A stretch of DNA of 64,000 nt from Marinobacter mangrovi (GTDB lineage: Bacteria > Pseudomonadota > Gammaproteobacteria > Pseudomonadales > Oleiphilaceae), in the NCBI RefSeq assembly GCF_016798325.1, contig NZ_JAERVO010000002.1, forward strand, positions 716,207 to 780,206, in the 5' to 3' direction. Positions within the stretch are counted from its first letter, which is position 1; each line of letters starts with the position of its first letter. Under the pieces are notes generated by a model that worked only from the letters and a program-made list of their open reading frames with translations, ran no database searches and had not been told where the DNA came from. Made by a program: the position numbers and the translations under genes. Shown here piece after piece: positions 16,460 through 24,854 of this stretch.

Positions 16460-16786
16460 ATGAGCCTTTCACCCGGTATTGCCCGGCAGACGTTTGGCGA
16501 CGTTGCCCCCAAGCTGGCGGAGATCACTGATGATCTGCTCTTTGCTGACGTCTGGTGCCGTGACGCTCTCGGCATGCGAGAACGCAGTATCGCAACGGTG
16601 TCCGCACTGATCGTCCTCAACCGGTCCGAGCAGTTGCCTTTCCACCTGGAGCGGGCGTTGGAGAACGGGGTGAGCCACAGCGAACTGGCTGAACTGGTTA
16701 CCCACCTGGCGTTCTATGGCGGTTGGCCGGTGGCGGCCTCGGCCGTGGGCGCTCTTCGCAAACTGTCATACCGGTCAGAGGAGTAG
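16460..16786 (+). CDS. Carboxymuconolactone decarboxylase-family protein
   Basis: This 108-residue protein matches the CMD fold: FADVWCRDALGMRERSIATV (about residues 29-48), and HLERALENGVSHSELAELVT ... AFYGGWPVA (about 64-95), the segment that is NxG(v)t..Ei..l..h.a.Y.GfP in the family. It lacks the CxxC of AhpD, so a decarboxylase-like rather than peroxidase role is likely. It is the first gene of an operon with a tautomerase (six bases downstream) and a DUF4865 protein. Confidence 0.9.
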   Translation: MSLSPGIARQTFGDVAPKLAEITDDLLFADVWCRDALGMRERSIATVSALIVLNRSEQLPFHLERALENGVSHSELAELVTHLAFYGGWPVAASAVGALRKLSYRSEE

Positions 16787-16791
16787 GTGCC

Positions 16792-17196
16792 ATGCCGTTT
16801 GTACGCATCTCCTTGATCAAAGGGCGCTCGCCCGACGATCTCGCCGCCCTGGCTGACAGTGTGCATCGCGCGCTGGCAGAAACGTTCAGGGTGCCGCGGG
16901 ATGACCGTTTCCAGGTCATTCACCAGCACGACCCGGAAGAACTGATCTACAACCGCCACTATCTCGGCGGGCCCCGATCTGCCGATTTCGTGCTGATTCA
17001 CATGACCGCTGGCAAGCCCCGGACCCGGCAGACCAAACAAACCTTCTATCAACGGGTCGTCGCGTTACTGGCGCAAGCGCCCGGTATCGATCCCGAAGAT
17101 GTGATGGTGGTGATCAGCACGACAGAGAGCGAGGATTGGTCGTTCGGTGGCGGGCGGATGTCGATGATCGATACTGCGCCGGAGGTGTCGTCATGA
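16792..17196 (+). CDS. Tautomerase-family protein
   Basis: This 134-residue protein starts MPFVRISLIKGRS at 16792 with GAGGAGTAGGTG upstream. After Met removal the N-terminal Pro1 would be the catalytic base of 4-oxalocrotonate-tautomerase-like enzymes. It has the longer form with FRVPRDDRFQVI and a C-terminal ESEDWSFGGG that is usual in tautomerase_3-like proteins. It follows the CMD gene and overlaps the next gene by four bases (ATGA), indicating translational coupling. Confidence 0.9.
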   Translation: MPFVRISLIKGRSPDDLAALADSVHRALAETFRVPRDDRFQVIHQHDPEELIYNRHYLGGPRSADFVLIHMTAGKPRTRQTKQTFYQRVVALLAQAPGIDPEDVMVVISTTESEDWSFGGGRMSMIDTAPEVSS

Positions 17197-17804
17197 TCGC
17201 CATGCAGTACCGTTTCACGCTGCCGGCGGACTACGATATGGACATCATCCGTCATCGCATTGCCAGCAAAGGCCACCTGTTGGATGCGTTCCCCAATCTG
17301 GTGTTCAAGGCCTATCTCTACGCCGATCGGGCCGATGGCGTTATCGCCAGCTCTGAGAACGCCTATGCGCCGTTCTATGTCTGGCAAAACTGCGACGGCA
17401 TGAATGCGTTCCTGGGCTCCGAAGGTTTTGCCGGACTCACCCGGGCTTTCGGGTGGCCCGTCGTCAGCACCTGGTCGGTTTGGCAGGCGTTGGCAACCGA
17501 GGATCTGGGCCGTGCCATTACGGCTACTCGGGAAACCATTGCAGTTGAGCCGTTCACCGACCTGACGGCATTGCGAGAGAGGGAAACGGACTGCGCACGA
17601 GCGGATATGCAGCAATCCGGCGCTTTTGCCGCTGTAGTCGCCTACGACCCAACCGCCTGGTCCGTGGTTCGATTTCGGCTGTGGGCGGATGAGGGGCCGG
17701 AGTTGGCCGCCGGGCAGCACAAGTATCGAGTGGGGCATGTCTCCCGACCGGGGATTGGTGCATTGCTTTCGGAGCCGAGTGAGATCGCCGTGCCCAAGCC
17801 CTGA
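17193..17804 (+). CDS. DUF4865-family protein
   Basis: This 203-residue protein starts at ATG 17193 with GGAGGTG upstream and overlaps the tautomerase stop. The sequence MQYRFTLPADYDMDIIRHRI, followed by FYVWQNCDGMNAFLGSEGF, is characteristic of DUF4865, whose members often sit beside tautomerases. No catalytic motif is known. The context suggests a part in breakdown of a small oxidised or aromatic compound under the divergent LysR regulator. Confidence 0.85.
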   Translation: MIAMQYRFTLPADYDMDIIRHRIASKGHLLDAFPNLVFKAYLYADRADGVIASSENAYAPFYVWQNCDGMNAFLGSEGFAGLTRAFGWPVVSTWSVWQALATEDLGRAITATRETIAVEPFTDLTALRERETDCARADMQQSGAFAAVVAYDPTAWSVVRFRLWADEGPELAAGQHKYRVGHVSRPGIGALLSEPSEIAVPKP

Positions 17805-17832
17805 TCAACGAAGCTTACGGCCAGACCCGGAA

Positions 17833-18444
17833 CTAGACCGTCTTCATCGCAAGCCCGAGGGCCACGGCAATAAGCAGCGCGCCAGGACCTTTGCGAAGCA
17901 GGACATGATCCGTGGTCAGCCACTCTGCGAGCCGTGACGCCAACAGAGCGTAGGTCAGCAGGAATAGGCCGTCGAGTATCAGGTAGGTTGCGCTCAACGC
18001 CACAAACTGGGGGATCACCGGATCTGAACTGTCGATAAACTGCGGAAAGAAGGCGGCAAAGAAGATCACGGCCTTCGGGTTAATCGCAGAGACCATGAAT
18101 CCCTGCAGGTACAGCGACGACTTGCTGCGAACCTCCTTGGGTCGATGGGGGTTGATCTGCAAGGACGTCTGCCTGATCAGGGCCATGGTTCCCAGATAGA
18201 ACAGGTACACCACGCCCACCCATTTGATCGTGATGATCAGCCCTGCGTTGTTCTTGATCAGAAACGCCAGCCCGGCGGTTGCCACCATCATCTGGATTAA
18301 ATTGGCAGTGAGATCGCCGGCCGCCGTCATCGTTGAGCGTGGAAACCCCGATGACAGGGTGTTGGACAGAATCAGCAGCTGGCTCGGCCCCGGTGTGCTC
18401 ATCAGGAGCAGGACGGTGCCCACAAACAGGGACCAGGTTTCCAT
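17833..18444 (-). CDS. LysE-family translocator
   Basis: This 203-residue protein has its start placed at METWSLFVGTVLLLMSTPGP (18444), where the LysE superfamily homology begins; the longer open frame adds 43 residues without homology. Six hydrophobic helices, the STPGP signature near residue 18 and GFMVSAINPKAVIFFAAFFP near residue 110 support an amino-acid or metabolite exporter. It converges with the DUF4865 gene, leaving 28 bases between them. The substrate is unknown. Confidence 0.88.
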   Translation of the reverse strand: METWSLFVGTVLLLMSTPGPSQLLILSNTLSSGFPRSTMTAAGDLTANLIQMMVATAGLAFLIKNNAGLIITIKWVGVVYLFYLGTMALIRQTSLQINPHRPKEVRSKSSLYLQGFMVSAINPKAVIFFAAFFPQFIDSSDPVIPQFVALSATYLILDGLFLLTYALLASRLAEWLTTDHVLLRKGPGALLIAVALGLAMKTV

Positions 18445-18686
18445 GTTCAAAAGCGTTGTCTCCCTGACAGGATTCGGGACTTGCCGTTGTCTCTGCAGGC
18501 TTGGCCTCGCGTGGGAGGCGCGCCTCAAAGCCATCGAACCGTTGCCACTATTTATAGACCAAAACGTGCTCAAACTTTAAGGTTTCGCCGGCAATCGCCG
18601 TGGGCACTGGTGGTCTAACTTCAGGCGCTCATCCCGGTGGAGAGCGTGTCGACGGACAGCCCTGGAATTGCCATGGAGGTGCCATC

Positions 18687-18962
18687 ATGACCACGCGACT
18701 CAGATATTCCCTTCTACCCGCTACCTTGTTGGCCCTGATGCCCGTTTTGGGCTTCGCGGAGGGCCAGACGGATCGTGTCAGATCGGCCGGACCGATCGAG
18801 ACCATCAACCAGGACATGGCGCCGACGGCAGCCGGCCCGGGTCAAAAGGCGGCAGGGACCAGCGTTCAGCCGCAACGGGCGATTGAGCGACCCCGGTATC
18901 CGAATGACAACTGGACGGCCCATCAGAAGAAACGCTACCTGTTCGATTCGAACCAGTTTTGA
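18687..18962 (+). CDS. Small secreted hypothetical protein
   Basis: This 91-residue protein starts at ATG 18687 with GGAGGTGCCATC upstream. Residues 1-25 (MTTRLRYSLLPATLLALMPVLGFAE) form a signal peptide. The mature part is short, charged and proline-rich, ending in WTAHQKKRYLFDSNQF. No family is recognised. It is probably periplasmic. Confidence 0.6.
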   Translation: MTTRLRYSLLPATLLALMPVLGFAEGQTDRVRSAGPIETINQDMAPTAAGPGQKAAGTSVQPQRAIERPRYPNDNWTAHQKKRYLFDSNQF

Positions 18963-19039
18963 GGCCCAGTCAGCCACTCCCGTTGGTCGTTTCAGTAACG
19001 GCCCGGGAGTGGGCTGATTTGTGAGGGGAAATGCAGTGC

Positions 19040-21154
19040 TCAGTGGCACTCTTTCAGGCGGACGATGCTGAATTTACCGTCGTAGACGAGCCGGTTACTT
19101 GCCTGGACACGGTCTGCCGTCAGGTTGAGCGTGTTCTCTCCGGCAACCCCTCCGGCTGAGCGAAGGCTGTCCACCAATTGCTTGCTCGCAGCGGAAAAGT
19201 TCGCGTCCGGCCTTGGTATGAGGTGTCCGGAGGGCAGGCTTTCGTGCCCGGTTGATGCGACGAGAACGTCCTCTCCGGAACCGGTCTTGTAGGGCGTTTG
19301 CCAGATCCGGATGAAAGACCGGTCAAAGACCTGGTCCGGCCCGTCGATCCGGGACCACTGCTGCCAAGGCGTGCGGTCCCGCCAGAACCACGGGGACAGG
19401 GGTGCCGTTGGATTGCCGCGGTGCATCATCACGTCCCGATAGGCGGCCAGCACGGTTTTCCAGCGGGTATCGTCAGCCGGGTGCCAATCGGCTGCTCGCA
19501 GGCAGCTTTCCAGTGTCTTTGGCGAGGTTATGAACATCATATTGATGGGCGATTTTCGCTCACCGGCCACAGACAACGCATACTCCGGGGCCTGCTTCGG
19601 GAACAGCTGCTGCGGGCCGTCGTAGGTTTGAACCTGCTCAACCGGAGCGGACGATGCCGTAAGGAGTGGCGGGTTGAGATTCGGCGCCAGTAGGGCGGCC
19701 AGCCACAAAACGACAACCGGAACCAGGACCAGTGTTCCGTGCTTGAGGGCGTGACGGTACCCCTCGGAAGACAGCCGGGGCCCGCGCCAGCCACTGTAGG
19801 TGAGGGCTATGCCCAGCAGCAGCCCGGAACCGCCCAGCAGATAGCCGGCCAGCACATCACTGAGGTGCTCTGCTCCCAGGTAAAGGCGGCTGAATCCGAT
19901 CAGCAGGGCGATAATCACAGCGCTGAAAAACCAGTTGATCCGGGTGCGCCACGCGGAGGCCGAGTGGGCGAAGACGAAACACAGGAAACCGTAGAGGGCG
20001 ACGCTGAGTGCGGCATGGCTGCTCGGGAACGAGTGATTGCTCGGGGGCAGCAGCCCCTGCTCCGGTCCGGGGCGGTGCAGCATCTGCTGACTCAGGAGGA
20101 CGAACCCGGTGGCAAACGCCGAGGCGATAAACATCGGTACCACGAATCTCAGGCGACGCATTCGGTAGAGCAGGGCGACGCCCACCAGCAGCCCGGCCAG
20201 CACCACCCAGGGACTTGCCAGGGTGTTCAGGCCGTAGAACAGGTGGTTGAAAAGGGGGCTGCGGAAACCGGCGATCAGGTTGTTGATCCTGGCGTCGGCG
20301 GTCACCACGGCTTCCTGGGTCAGCAAATCCTCCACCAGTCCGCCAAACAGCAACAGCGCGTAGAGTAAGGACAGGCTGGCCAGCGTTGTTGGCAGGCCCC
20401 GCATACGGGTGGTTTCAACACGGTGTGTCAGGAAGGCGATCAGGCGGGGGTGTCGCCGGCTCCAGGCGGAGACACCCGGATTGTCTCGAATCGCAGCTCC
20501 GATCGATCGCGCCGTCGAGCGGACCCGCTTTAACCCATTGCGGCCGTAGCGAATGGCCAGCCAGCGCAGCAGGTAGAGCAGCGCCACCAGCGCGACGAAC
20601 AGGAAGAGGGCCAGGCCGATTCGCGACAGCCAGGCATGTGCCAGGGCCATGGACTGCGAGAAAATGTAGCCGGGCAGGATCCACTGGAGGGCCCAGCCAA
20701 TGGCGCCCAGCAGGTTCCAGAAAAAGAAGGGCCAGCGCTCCATCTGGGCCATACCGGCGATAAAGGGCATCAGCTCCTTGACCGACGGCACGAATCGCCC
20801 GAGACACACGCTCTTGCCGCCGTGGTGTTCAAAAAAGCCCTCAGCCTTCGACAGATACTCGGCCTTGAGAAACCAGCGCCCCTGGCCCAGCCAGCGGTGC
20901 CCGTAGTGTCGTCCCAGCCAGAAATTGATGTTGTCGCCCAGCACAGCGCCGGCGATGGCGAAGACCAGCAGGTCCCCCAGATCAAGGGCGCCCTGGCCGG
21001 CCAGAACGCCCATCAGCAGCAGGAAGCTGGAGCCGGGCATAATCAGTCCAACCACCAGCACGGTTTCCGCCAGGGCGGCGACAAACGCCACCCAGTAGCC
21101 GAGGACGCCGATGCTCTCAACCAGTCCCAGGATGGCCTGCGTCAGATGTTCCAT
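19040..21154 (-). CDS. DedA-PAP2-LssY fusion membrane protein
   Basis: This 704-residue protein carries three modules. Residues about 1-200 are a DedA/SNARE-associated membrane domain (GLIMPGSSFLLLMGVLAGQG, then GRFVPSVKELMPFIAGMAQM). Residues about 230-450 are a PAP2 phosphatase with the motifs HRPGPEQGLLP, PSSHAALSVALYG and SRLYLGAEHLSDVLAGYLLG. Residues about 520-704 resemble the LssY C-terminal domain (MMFITSPKTLESCLRAADWH). Such fusions are thought to act on lipid pyrophosphates or phosphatidyl lipids at the inner membrane and have been linked to a type I secretion locus in Legionella. It is monocistronic by position. Confidence 0.87.
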   Translation of the reverse strand: MEHLTQAILGLVESIGVLGYWVAFVAALAETVLVVGLIMPGSSFLLLMGVLAGQGALDLGDLLVFAIAGAVLGDNINFWLGRHYGHRWLGQGRWFLKAEYLSKAEGFFEHHGGKSVCLGRFVPSVKELMPFIAGMAQMERWPFFFWNLLGAIGWALQWILPGYIFSQSMALAHAWLSRIGLALFLFVALVALLYLLRWLAIRYGRNGLKRVRSTARSIGAAIRDNPGVSAWSRRHPRLIAFLTHRVETTRMRGLPTTLASLSLLYALLLFGGLVEDLLTQEAVVTADARINNLIAGFRSPLFNHLFYGLNTLASPWVVLAGLLVGVALLYRMRRLRFVVPMFIASAFATGFVLLSQQMLHRPGPEQGLLPPSNHSFPSSHAALSVALYGFLCFVFAHSASAWRTRINWFFSAVIIALLIGFSRLYLGAEHLSDVLAGYLLGGSGLLLGIALTYSGWRGPRLSSEGYRHALKHGTLVLVPVVVLWLAALLAPNLNPPLLTASSAPVEQVQTYDGPQQLFPKQAPEYALSVAGERKSPINMMFITSPKTLESCLRAADWHPADDTRWKTVLAAYRDVMMHRGNPTAPLSPWFWRDRTPWQQWSRIDGPDQVFDRSFIRIWQTPYKTGSGEDVLVASTGHESLPSGHLIPRPDANFSAASKQLVDSLRSAGGVAGENTLNLTADRVQASNRLVYDGKFSIVRLKECH

Positions 21155-21328
21155 GTGCCTCTTTCCACTAAGTTGGCAGAGCCGTTACACGATGTGGTTT
21201 GCCTCGTGGCGAGCGCCCACCCCTGACGCCCGTGACGTAGTGGATACCAATATAGACCCCGGAAAAAGCGTTCAGGAACGCTACAACCCGGAACCTGATT
21301 CCCTGGCTGGCCCGTTGCTTGAGCGGGG

Positions 21329-22549
21329 CTAATAGTCGCGCTCGCGCAGCCGTCGGCGCTGTCCGATCATGAGGGCGAGCGCAACCGTCGCGAACAGGGC
21401 GCCGGCAAGGAACGTGTTCTGTGGGCCGGCGATTTCCCACAGCGCCCCGGCCACGGTACTGGCGGCGAGTAGGGCGAGACCGACAACCAGGTTGAACAAG
21501 CCGAAAGCCGTCCCGCGCAATTCCGGCGGCGCGGTGTCGGAGACGAGTGTGGCCAGCAGCCCCTGAGTGAACCCCATATGAAAGCCCCAGAGCGCGACGC
21601 CGATGGCCACGCCCACAACCGTTGAGGTGTGGGCCAGAACCAGGTCGGCAACGATCAGCAGGATGAGCCCGACGGCCAGCAGCGTGGGTCGATCGGTACG
21701 GTCCGCAAGAAGACCCACGGGATAGGCGGACAGCGAAAAGGTAAAGCTCATGATGACCAGGACCAGGGGAATGAACATGACCGCCAGACCGGCGTCCTGC
21801 GCTTTCAGCACCAGGAAGGCTTCACTGAAGCGCGCCAGCGTGAACACCGTGGCGATGATCACGATCCACCAGTAGTTCGACCCCAGCTTGCGCAGCTCAC
21901 TCCGCCGCAAGGGCATGCGGGGTTCCTGGCGCCGGGTGTCGCGCTGGGGTTCCTTTACCAGGGCCAGCAAGACCAGGACGGAAAGGCAGGCCGGAATCAC
22001 CGCGATCCAGAAGACGGTTTTGAAGTGATCGGCGGTGAGCCACATCAGGCCAATGGCCAGCAACGGCCCGAGGAAGGCGCCCACCGTATCCAGGGATTGC
22101 CGCAGCCCGAAGCTGGCACCGCGTGCGTCGGGCGGAGCCAGATCGGCGATCAGGGCATCCCGGGGCGCACCGCGGATACCCTTGCCGATCCGATCGATGA
22201 AACGGGCCGCGAAAACCCAGGTGACGGATGTCGCCAGCGGGAATAACGGTTTGACCAGGGCCGCCAGACCATAGCCGGCCACCGCAAGCAGTTTGCGCCG
22301 GCCCAGCCAGTCACTCAGCGCGCCGGAGAACACCTTGGTCACCGAGGCGGTCGCTTCCGCGATGCCCTCGAGAATGCCCACCGTGAGCGCCGAGGCTCCG
22401 AGCGCCGTCACCAGGTAGACCGGCAACAAGGCGTGGATCATCTCGGAGGAGACGTCCATGAACAGGCTGACCAGACCCAGCGCCCAGATGCTTCGCGGGA
22501 TCCGGGAGGATGGGGCGGTCGATGAATCGCGAGCCGGAGACTTGGCCAT
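21329..22549 (-). CDS. MFS transporter
   Basis: This 406-residue protein has its start at MAKSPARDSSTAPSSRIPRS (22549), where the ATG overlaps the TGA of the upstream gene (TGATG). Twelve hydrophobic segments are seen, with SLFMDVSSEMIHALLPVYLV near the N-terminus and DWLGRRKLLAVAGYGLAALV, a motif-A-like loop. This subfamily (TMs 1-2 containing DxSSEM) is common beside ChrB-like genes. The substrate is unknown; efflux of a toxic compound is the usual inference. Confidence 0.88.
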   Translation of the reverse strand: MAKSPARDSSTAPSSRIPRSIWALGLVSLFMDVSSEMIHALLPVYLVTALGASALTVGILEGIAEATASVTKVFSGALSDWLGRRKLLAVAGYGLAALVKPLFPLATSVTWVFAARFIDRIGKGIRGAPRDALIADLAPPDARGASFGLRQSLDTVGAFLGPLLAIGLMWLTADHFKTVFWIAVIPACLSVLVLLALVKEPQRDTRRQEPRMPLRRSELRKLGSNYWWIVIIATVFTLARFSEAFLVLKAQDAGLAVMFIPLVLVIMSFTFSLSAYPVGLLADRTDRPTLLAVGLILLIVADLVLAHTSTVVGVAIGVALWGFHMGFTQGLLATLVSDTAPPELRGTAFGLFNLVVGLALLAASTVAGALWEIAGPQNTFLAGALFATVALALMIGQRRRLRERDY

Positions 22550-23091
22550 CAGCTGATGGGGTTCTGTTCTTCGAAAACGCGATGGGCGTAGCCGTCGAGC
22601 AGTTCTTCGCATCGTGAGAGCCAGGAGCCGGCCTCCTCGGCGAGCGGCGCGCCGTAGAAGTCGAGGGCGCGTATCTTGTCCAGCCAGCGCTGGAGCTTCT
22701 GCAGTTCGGCTTCCTCTTCCTCGAGTTCGGCGTAGGTGAATTTATTCTTCGCGAACTCTTTGGCGATTTCGGCCTCGTAGGCCTCGCACTGGCCGATAAA
22801 TTCCTGGTATTGGTCGTTGCGCTCGTCGTTGAATCGGGCCAGCACCCGTTCCTCCTGGGCCTTGTCCAGCCCGAGCGATTCCAGGACCACGATCTCGCCC
22901 TGCATGCCCATAATGTCATTCTCGATCCGCTTCGCCTGTCGGATCAGGCGGTCGGTCCTGGGCAACAGGCAAACGCCATTCTGGATGTAGATCGCCCCCA
23001 GCCCCTTGAGTCGGCGCCACAAGGCGACCCGCTTCGAAGACGGTTCGGGAGGGATTTTGTAGATCAGCGTTAACCAGCGATGTGTCGTCAT
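22549..23091 (-). CDS. ChrB N-terminal domain-like protein
   Basis: This 180-residue protein matches the ChrB N-terminal region: WLTLIYKIPPEPSSKRVALW, RRLKGLGAIYIQNGVCLLPR and a helical EEEEAELQKLQRWLDKIRAL. In ChrB this part is a winged-helix-type domain implicated in chromate-responsive regulation. Here the chromate-sensing C-terminal part is absent. The gene is translationally coupled to an MFS transporter, and a perfect palindrome TTTCATATGAAA lies 26 bases upstream, so it may be an autoregulator of the pair. Confidence 0.84.
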   Translation of the reverse strand: MTTHRWLTLIYKIPPEPSSKRVALWRRLKGLGAIYIQNGVCLLPRTDRLIRQAKRIENDIMGMQGEIVVLESLGLDKAQEERVLARFNDERNDQYQEFIGQCEAYEAEIAKEFAKNKFTYAELEEEEAELQKLQRWLDKIRALDFYGAPLAEEAGSWLSRCEELLDGYAHRVFEEQNPIS

Positions 23092-23116
23092 GGATTCAAC
23101 TCTAATGTAACGGTCG

Positions 23117-23128
23117 TTTCATATGAAA
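23117..23128. promoter_or_regulatory. Palindromic operator-like site upstream of chrB-like gene
   Basis: TTTCATATGAAA is a perfect 12-base inverted repeat ending 26 bases before the ChrB-like start codon at 23091. Its position and symmetry fit a winged-helix regulator operator. The binding protein is inferred, not known. Confidence 0.55.
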
Positions 23129-23261
23129 TGTATCCGGATGACCTGGGCAAAGCAGTGGGACGATGGGTCCGTCCCACGGGGCATACCTGTGAATCGCGAG
23201 GCAGCGTCATAATGACTCACCCTTATTGCCTCGTCTGGAGCTCGGGAATAGACTGTGTGCC

Positions 23262-23609
23262 ATGAAATCCAGACGCGCATTCCTTCTCATCTTCCTGCTC
23301 CCCCTGTTGGTCTTCGGGGGCTTGGGCGCCATCATTTTTGGTTCCCAGGCCTATTCGGAGAATCAGGAAGATAAGGCCATCCAGCACACCGTTGCCGAGG
23401 CGGTTCACGCCAAAGGGCCGGTGGAACTCGCCAACCTGGAGCGGGTCCAGAACGGCTTCGGCGTGTGTGGTATTTATCGCGAAACCGGCAGCGATAAGGG
23501 CTACTCATCGTTCTACTACGATGCGATCAACAAGAAAGTGATTCTGGACGTGCAGTCCCGCAAGTTTGAATCCAATTGTGGACTCGCTACGCTCTGCGAC
23601 ACGATCTGA
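23262..23609 (+). CDS. Small membrane-anchored hypothetical protein
   Basis: This 115-residue protein begins MKSRRAFLLIFLLPLLVFGG, an N-terminal transmembrane anchor or uncleaved signal. The periplasmic part contains two separated cysteines (GFGVCGIYRET and ESNCGLATLC) that might form a disulphide. No family is recognised. Directly after the stop region the octamer TGACACGA is repeated. It lies between the ChrB-like gene, which is divergent, and the copper genes. Confidence 0.62.
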   Translation: MKSRRAFLLIFLLPLLVFGGLGAIIFGSQAYSENQEDKAIQHTVAEAVHAKGPVELANLERVQNGFGVCGIYRETGSDKGYSSFYYDAINKKVILDVQSRKFESNCGLATLCDTI

Positions 23610-23765
23610 CACGATCTGACACGCCCCGGCCTTTCACTGGATGGCGCCAATCGCGGTCCGGACAAAATGTCGCACCGTCTTTGCATTCGGCACCGAAGTC
23701 GCTAGGGTTCAGTCCGTCAGGGCGCCTTCGCTCACCTTCCGAAATTTCGACTCGAGGAGTTCTCC

Positions 23766-24209
23766 ATGCGCAATCTCCTAAGCTCTCTGGTACTGGGTAT
23801 CTCTGTGTTCGTTTTCTCCAGCGGGCTTGCGTTTGCTGACGGCAAAATTGAGGTGACTGACGCGCGCCTGAGACTGCTGCCGGGCGATGTGCCTGCGGCG
23901 GGCTACTTCAAGCTCCACAACGGCACCGATGAGGCCATCAAGCTGGTGGGCGCCCATACCGGGGCGTACAAGAAGGTGATGATGCACATGAGCATGGAGA
24001 AGGACGGCATGGCCGAGATGCACGCCGTGCCGGAGATCGATGTGGCACCGGGCGAGGACTTCGAGTTTGCACCGTCCGGCTACCATCTGATGTTCATGAA
24101 GCGCTCGGCGCTCCTGCAATACGGTGACAAGGTCACTGTGATGTTGAAAGTCGAAGGTCAGAAGAACGTGCCGGTGAACTTCAAGGTCGTCTCGCCGGCG
24201 GACATGTAA
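23766..24209 (+). CDS. Copper chaperone PCu(A)C
   Basis: This 147-residue periplasmic protein has a signal peptide (residues 1-25) and the complete copper site H(M)x10Mx21HxM: H74, M85, H107 and M109. This identifies the PCu(A)C family, which delivers Cu(I) to the CuA or CuB site of cytochrome oxidase. A GAGGAG sequence precedes the ATG. A SCO-family gene follows after 36 bases, so the two probably form a copper-insertion operon. Confidence 0.94.
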   Translation: MRNLLSSLVLGISVFVFSSGLAFADGKIEVTDARLRLLPGDVPAAGYFKLHNGTDEAIKLVGAHTGAYKKVMMHMSMEKDGMAEMHAVPEIDVAPGEDFEFAPSGYHLMFMKRSALLQYGDKVTVMLKVEGQKNVPVNFKVVSPADM

Positions 24210-24245
24210 GCCCCGTTTCTGCTCACCGGATTAATCGGAACCGTT

Positions 24246-24839
24246 ATGCTCAAGCGTTTGTGTCTTCCGTTGTTTATTGCGTTTTTCTTGGCCGGTTGCA
24301 CCGGTGAGGACTGGCGGACGACGGATATCTCCAAAACCATGCCACCTCTGGACTTCAAACTGGTCAACGAGAACGGTAAGACGGTCACCGAAGAAGACTA
24401 CGAGACAGAGGGTAAAGCCACCCTCCTGTTCTTTGGTTACACCCATTGCCCGGACGTTTGTCCGACGACGCTGGCGAGACTGGCGAAGGTGACCAAATCA
24501 CTGGATCAGGATCTCCGGGACAAGCTTCAGGTGCTCTTCGTGTCGGTGGATCCCGCCCGGGATACGCCTCAATCCATGGCGACCTACACGTCGGCTTTCG
24601 GTCCTGAATTTATCGGCATGGTCGGTGATAAATCCGAGCTTGAGGACGTGACCAACCGCTACCGCATTGCCTATAGCTACGACGAGCCAGACAAGGACGG
24701 CAACTACACCGTCACGCATACGTCCGCCGTCCTGGCCTTCGACAGCCAGGGCAACCCGGCCTTCATGCTGCTACAGAGTGATCCGGACGTGGCGCTGAAA
24801 GGCGATCTCACCCGCCTGATTGAAAAGGGCCAGGGGTGA
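24246..24839 (+). CDS. SCO1/SenC-family copper-binding lipoprotein
   Basis: This 197-residue protein starts with a signal peptide and lipobox LAGC (C18). The thioredoxin-fold part carries FFGYTHCPDVCPTT, giving the CxxxC copper ligands C68 and C72, and VTHTSAVLAF with the third ligand H158. The spacing is that of functional SCO proteins, which assemble the CuA centre of cytochrome c oxidase. It follows the PCu(A)C gene in the same direction. Confidence 0.94.
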   Translation: MLKRLCLPLFIAFFLAGCTGEDWRTTDISKTMPPLDFKLVNENGKTVTEEDYETEGKATLLFFGYTHCPDVCPTTLARLAKVTKSLDQDLRDKLQVLFVSVDPARDTPQSMATYTSAFGPEFIGMVGDKSELEDVTNRYRIAYSYDEPDKDGNYTVTHTSAVLAFDSQGNPAFMLLQSDPDVALKGDLTRLIEKGQG

Positions 24840-24854
24840 AACCCGCCTCTCACC

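Noticed and set aside
23597..23624. Tandem TGACACGATC-type repeats after the small membrane protein gene
   Set aside because: Only two to three short units are present, with no spacer structure; this is not a CRISPR and is likely slippage.
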